From an uncultured Actinomycetes bacterium (GTDB lineage Bacteria > Actinomycetota > Actinomycetes > S36-B12 > UBA5976): 9,695 nt of DNA. Below, piece after piece: positions 6,296-9,695 of the stretch. Location: NCBI GenBank assembly GCA_903951185.1, contig CAJBBC010000083.1, forward strand, positions 1-9,695. Direction: 5' to 3'. Under the pieces are notes generated by a model, which ran no database searches, had not been told where the DNA came from, and saw only the letters and a list, made by a program, of their open reading frames with translations. Position 1 is the first letter of the stretch, and every line of letters starts with the position of its first letter. Position numbers and translations under genes: made by a program.

Positions 6296-8746
6296 ATGAG
6301 CAATCCATCAATTCCAAACAAAGCGCGAGTTGTAATCATTGGTGGCGGAGTGATCGGCACTGCGACTGCGTACCAACTTGCAAAACGGGGCTGGACCGAT
6401 GTCGTATTGCTCGAACGAAACACCTTGACCTCCGGCACGACTTGGCATGCGGCAGGACTGATCACACAAGCCAGGCCAACTCACGGAATGCGTGAGATTG
6501 TGCAAAGGGGTTTAAAAACCTTCAAAAACTTAGAAGAAGACACCGGCTTTTCGACTGGATATGTAGAAACAGGAACAATCCATTTGGCAATGACTGAGGC
6601 GCGTATGACAGAACTGCGTCATCAAGAATTAGCGTCTATATCAAGTCAGATAGAGGTACAGCTACTCAATCGTGAACAAACGCTAGAACTTCATCCTTTG
6701 CTAAACCCTGAAGGCGTTTATGGGGGTTTGTTTTATCCATATGAAGGCAGAGGAAGTGCAACTGACACAACCATCTCCTTAGCGAGAGGGGCTAGTCAAC
6801 GTGGAGTTCAAGTTATAGAGCATGTGACTGTGACTGATATAAAAACTAAGGGCAGAAAAGTGACTGGAGTGGCCACAACTTCGGGTGACATCGAAGCAGA
6901 CTATGTCGTCAATGCAACCGGTATGTGGGGAAGAGAAATTGGTGAGTTGGCTGGAGTGCAAGTTCCACTTCAGGCGCTTGCCCATTACTACATAGTTACC
7001 GAAGGAATAGAGAATCTTCCGAGAAACTTGCCAACGATAAAAAGTGCTGATGATTGTTCTTATGTAAAAGATGAAGCTGGTGCGCTACTTGTTGGATTTT
7101 TTGAACCTGATAGTTATGTCTGGGCCTCAAAGGGCATACCGGTAAACGAGGGCTTTATTAGATTGCCTGAGGATTGGGATCACTTAGGACCTTATTACGA
7201 ACGAATGATCGAGCGCATGCCCATCCTTGCTGATGCTGGCGTTCGGTTACACTTTTGTGGACCCGAAAGTTTTACTCCTGATGGGGTTTATCATTTAGGA
7301 CCGGCACCAAAAATTGATAACTATTTTGTCGCTGCTGGATTTAACTCAACGGGTTTCTTATCTGGCCCAGGTGCAGGAGCAACCCTTGCCGACTGGATCA
7401 TCGATGGTCGGTCTCCTATAGATTTACCAGAAACAGATTTAGCGCGAGTACAGCCTCATGAGACGAATCGGCGCTTTTTGGAAAAGCGTGTACTCGAGAC
7501 TCTTGATTTGTCGTACGGTGTGCATTGGCCATTTGAACAAAGGCAGACTGCTCGCAATTTGCGACAGAGTCCAGTCTATGAAATGACAAGCAAGGCGGGA
7601 GCTGTGTACGGCCAGCTAATCGGCTGGGAACGTCCAAATTGGTATGCAAAAACGCCTGAAGAACGTGACTATGAATACACATTTGAAAAACCTAATTGGT
7701 TGCAGGCTAATAAGCGCGAACATGAGGCAGTTAGAAACTCAGTTGGACTATTCGACACTTCATCATTCGGCAAGATTATGGTCCAAGGTCGTGATGCACT
7801 AAAAGTATTGCAGCGAATTTCGGTTCGTAACATCGATGTTGAACCTGGACGAGTTGTGTACACTCAGTGGCTTAATAAATTCGCTGGAATTGAAGCTGAT
7901 GTAACAGTTAGTCGATTAGGCCAAACGGAATTCATGGTGCTTTCAGGCCCAGTCACCCACTTACGCGATTTAAATCACTTAGCCAAGCATATAAATTCAG
8001 ATGAATTCTGTACCCTCACGGATGTAACAGGGTCTTATGCAATGCTTTCACTTATGGGACCAAAGTCTCGTGAAATGCTGCAAGAGCTAACGGATGTCGA
8101 CTTATCAAATGAAAGTTTTAGTTTCGGTGAGTCCAAAGAAATAGATTTAGGTTATGGGTTTGTAAGAGCTACGCGACTTACTTTTGTCGGTGAACTTGGG
8201 TTTGAACTTTTAGTACCTACTGACTTATCCCGACACATCTATTCATTGCTCACTGAAGCCGGTGAAAAATACGGAATGCTTCCTGCTGGTTACTACGCAT
8301 TAGGGTCTCTACGTCTTGAGAAAGCTTATCGAAGTTGGGGACATGACATTTCGAGTAACGATGATCTAATAAGTTCTGGCTTGGGATTTGGCATTGCGTG
8401 GGATAAGCCTGGTGGGTTTATTGGAATCGATTCGTTGGATGAGATTAAGCAAGTTGGGACAAATCGTCGGCTGATGCAACTTCTAGTGCAGGACCCTGAA
8501 CAATTCTTGCTACATGACGAACCAGTCTTTAGAAATGGAAAATTGGTTGGTCGATGTGGGTCTACAGGTTATGGCCACACCCTGGGTGGGCCTGTAACTC
8601 TGGCTTGGGTAAACGCAAGTGAAATTGAAAATGACGAGTGGTTTACGTCTGGAGATTACGAAATTCAGATGGTAACAGGGCGAGTTCCGGCAAAAGCGTC
8701 TTTGAAACCATTATACGATCCAAAATCAGATCGAATCAAATCTTAG
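6296..8746 (+). CDS. Dimethylglycine/sarcosine dehydrogenase-like flavoprotein with C-terminal GcvT (folate-binding) domain
   Basis: The 816-residue protein has the architecture of dimethylglycine and sarcosine dehydrogenases, which oxidise an N-methyl group and pass the carbon to tetrahydrofolate as 5,10-methylene-THF. Numbering is from the ATG at 6296. An N-terminal FAD-binding DAO domain spans about 10-375: dinucleotide motif IIGGGVIG at 14-21, and His51 in TSGTTWHAAGL, the position that carries covalently bound FAD in this family. A middle FAO-type domain lies at about 385-440 (YGVHWPF, then GWERPNWY). The aminomethyltransferase domain spans about 445-700, with Asp535 in GIEADVTVSRL as the likely folate-site acid, GELGFELLVP at 632-641 and LRLEKAYRSWGHDI at 672-685. 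A GcvT C-terminal barrel follows. This start is chosen over an ATG 30 bases upstream because AGAGG sits 6 bases before it. Dimethylglycine versus sarcosine versus another N-methyl amine cannot be decided. It is divergent from the aldehyde dehydrogenase operon and overlaps the regulator's stop. Confidence 0.92.
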   Translation: MSNPSIPNKARVVIIGGGVIGTATAYQLAKRGWTDVVLLERNTLTSGTTWHAAGLITQARPTHGMREIVQRGLKTFKNLEEDTGFSTGYVETGTIHLAMTEARMTELRHQELASISSQIEVQLLNREQTLELHPLLNPEGVYGGLFYPYEGRGSATDTTISLARGASQRGVQVIEHVTVTDIKTKGRKVTGVATTSGDIEADYVVNATGMWGREIGELAGVQVPLQALAHYYIVTEGIENLPRNLPTIKSADDCSYVKDEAGALLVGFFEPDSYVWASKGIPVNEGFIRLPEDWDHLGPYYERMIERMPILADAGVRLHFCGPESFTPDGVYHLGPAPKIDNYFVAAGFNSTGFLSGPGAGATLADWIIDGRSPIDLPETDLARVQPHETNRRFLEKRVLETLDLSYGVHWPFEQRQTARNLRQSPVYEMTSKAGAVYGQLIGWERPNWYAKTPEERDYEYTFEKPNWLQANKREHEAVRNSVGLFDTSSFGKIMVQGRDALKVLQRISVRNIDVEPGRVVYTQWLNKFAGIEADVTVSRLGQTEFMVLSGPVTHLRDLNHLAKHINSDEFCTLTDVTGSYAMLSLMGPKSREMLQELTDVDLSNESFSFGESKEIDLGYGFVRATRLTFVGELGFELLVPTDLSRHIYSLLTEAGEKYGMLPAGYYALGSLRLEKAYRSWGHDISSNDDLISSGLGFGIAWDKPGGFIGIDSLDEIKQVGTNRRLMQLLVQDPEQFLLHDEPVFRNGKLVGRCGSTGYGHTLGGPVTLAWVNASEIENDEWFTSGDYEIQMVTGRVPAKASLKPLYDPKSDRIKS

Positions 8747-8753
8747 ATTTGAT
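8735..8753. repeat. Palindrome across the two overlapping stop codons
   Basis: ATCAAATCT (8735-8743) and AGATTTGAT (8745-8753) are perfect inverted 9-base arms around a single T. The flavoprotein stop TAG (8744-8746) and the regulator stop TAA (8745-8743, minus strand) both fall inside it, so the same palindrome encodes the last residues of both proteins. The element GATCCAAAAT occurs on both sides, at 8717-8726 and 8751-8760. The stem is AT-rich and lacks a U-tract, so it would be a weak bidirectional terminator at best. Confidence 0.7.
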
Positions 8754-9695
8754 CCAAAATTTCTTTTGCTCGCGTTGCGAAGTGTAGCTCTGCAAGACCT
8801 GCAATTTCACTCACGTTTCGATTAGTAATCTCGGCTATCCGTTGCATCCGGTAATTTAAAGTTTGTCGATGAATGCCTAATTCCATGCTGGCATGTTGCC
8901 ACGACATATTTGCATCAAAAAAAGCATGAAGGGACTTCATTAATTCAGCATTATGAAGATTGTCGTATTCGATCAACGGACCAAGAATGGTTTCGACGGC
9001 AACCTGTGCGCCTGAAACGGTGCGAGGCATAAATATTGAATCTGTTTCACCGTACTTTGAAATTCTTATCTTTGACGTTTTTGCCAACTCCCGCGCCCAG
9101 TTAGCCTCTCTGGCACCATCAGCTAGCCGGCCGAGACTGTTGATTTGAGCACTAATTCCAACTGTACATTGCGGTCCACTTAATGCATCGAGGAAATCTT
9201 CGCTCCATTCAAAATCAGCATGCGTGAGGATGATTAATCCCTGACTTCCGATTGATGCTATTGCTGGAACTTTACTGTGAATCAACATCGTGTTGACAAA
9301 GTCCAAATCGGTAATCAATTCACTTGATATACAGGCAACTTCCCATGGTCCGCTTTCAAGATTGAACTGACTCAATCTTTCTTTTGCAAGTTCACGATCA
9401 ACAAGGTTATCCAGTAATTGAGAAAGAAGGCGATGACCGCTTGTAGTTTGTGAACCTATATTGGCAAGATGTCTTTCTGCAACAAAAGAAACGACGGACG
9501 CGGTGTGTTGCAACATAATCAAATCAATTTCATCAGTGTCCGTTTGAACTAAGAGACTCTGTTCATCTTCCCCCATGGAAACAAGCAAGTAATTTGTGTC
9601 ACCATCTTTCACTCTAAAAACTGCTGGTAACGGGGCTTTAACTCTTGCCGACTTAATTTGACTGACTAAATTTTTAGAAATTTTAAAGTCAAAAG
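8743..9695 (-). CDS. PucR-family transcriptional regulator, C-terminal part (gene start lies beyond right edge)
   Basis: About 316 residues are visible, and the frame is open through base 9695, so the N-terminus is missing. An internal GTG at 9612 is not a convincing start because the sequence upstream of it is also protein-like (KAPLPAVFRVKDGD). The last 60 residues hold the PucR-type helix-turn-helix: LHAFFDANMSWQHASMELGI, then HRQTLNYRMQRIAEIT. Before it lies a GGDEF-like middle domain (VGISAQINSLGRLADGAREANWARELAK). PucR proteins are usually activators that sense purine-catabolism or other nitrogen-compound metabolites and control neighbouring transport and catabolic genes. Here the neighbours are a flavoprotein dehydrogenase, an aldehyde dehydrogenase and an NCS1 permease, so this is the likely local regulator of that set; its ligand is unknown. 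It is convergent with the flavoprotein gene, with a 4-base overlap. Confidence 0.88.
   Translation of the reverse strand, partial: FDFKISKNLVSQIKSARVKAPLPAVFRVKDGDTNYLLVSMGEDEQSLLVQTDTDEIDLIMLQHTASVVSFVAERHLANIGSQTTSGHRLLSQLLDNLVDRELAKERLSQFNLESGPWEVACISSELITDLDFVNTMLIHSKVPAIASIGSQGLIILTHADFEWSEDFLDALSGPQCTVGISAQINSLGRLADGAREANWARELAKTSKIRISKYGETDSIFMPRTVSGAQVAVETILGPLIEYDNLHNAELMKSLHAFFDANMSWQHASMELGIHRQTLNYRMQRIAEITNRNVSEIAGLAELHFATRAKEILDQI

Noticed and set aside
6142..6465. Leftward 107-codon frame across the start of the flavoprotein gene
   Set aside because: Most of it is antisense to the FAD-binding motif region of the flavoprotein, and the translation resembles no protein family.
9610..9612. 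GTG as the start of the PucR-type regulator
   Set aside because: The frame stays open with protein-like sequence to the window edge, and PucR proteins normally have a further N-terminal domain, so the gene is treated as truncated by the window.
1..9695. CRISPR arrays, tRNA or rRNA genes, insertion sequences, toxin-antitoxin or phage-defence genes
   Set aside because: No regularly spaced repeats, cloverleaf-like structures, transposase motifs or terminal inverted repeats were found by eye; every long coding frame is assigned to a metabolic, transport or regulatory family.

Overview
The window looks like a compact, AT-leaning chromosome segment from an actinobacterium, plausibly a streamlined aquatic lineage. 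Three things point there. The sufR-sufB start lies beside ctaA and ctaB, an arrangement known from Actinomycetota such as mycobacteria. The SufR and CtaA proteins have actinobacterial-type motifs. Genes are tightly packed: there are two ATGA start/stop overlaps, two convergent gene pairs that overlap by 4 bases at their stop codons, and no gene-free stretch longer than about 220 bases. The taxonomic call is inference; no rRNA or other marker is present.

Bases 1-2744 are a housekeeping block for redox cofactors. The beginning of sufB (Fe-S cluster assembly) and its Fe-S-sensing repressor sufR run leftward. From a 61-base divergent spacer, ctaA (heme A synthase) runs rightward and meets ctaB (heme O synthase) end to end. 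CtaB and CtaA catalyse the two consecutive steps heme B to heme O to heme A that supply cytochrome c oxidase.

Bases 2745-2949 separate the blocks. They hold the upstream region of ctaB, with an imperfect hairpin, and a strong perfect-stem terminator that ends the next leftward operon.

Bases 2950-9695 are a catabolic block. A leftward operon encodes an NAD(P)-dependent aldehyde dehydrogenase, a 57-residue single-helix membrane protein, and an NCS1-family permease whose start codon overlaps the stop of the small protein. Across a 220-base divergent spacer, a rightward gene encodes a dimethylglycine/sarcosine dehydrogenase-like flavoprotein with a C-terminal folate-binding GcvT-type domain. It ends on the stop codon of a leftward PucR-family regulator that continues past the right edge. 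The reading I favour is a regulated uptake-and-oxidation system for an N-methylated or cyclic nitrogen compound: the permease imports it, the flavoprotein demethylates it using tetrahydrofolate, the aldehyde dehydrogenase oxidises an aldehyde intermediate, and the PucR-type protein controls the set. The substrate cannot be named from sequence alone.

The most novel-looking element is the 57-residue membrane protein, which is translationally coupled to the permease. No CRISPR array, tRNA, rRNA, insertion sequence or prophage was seen.
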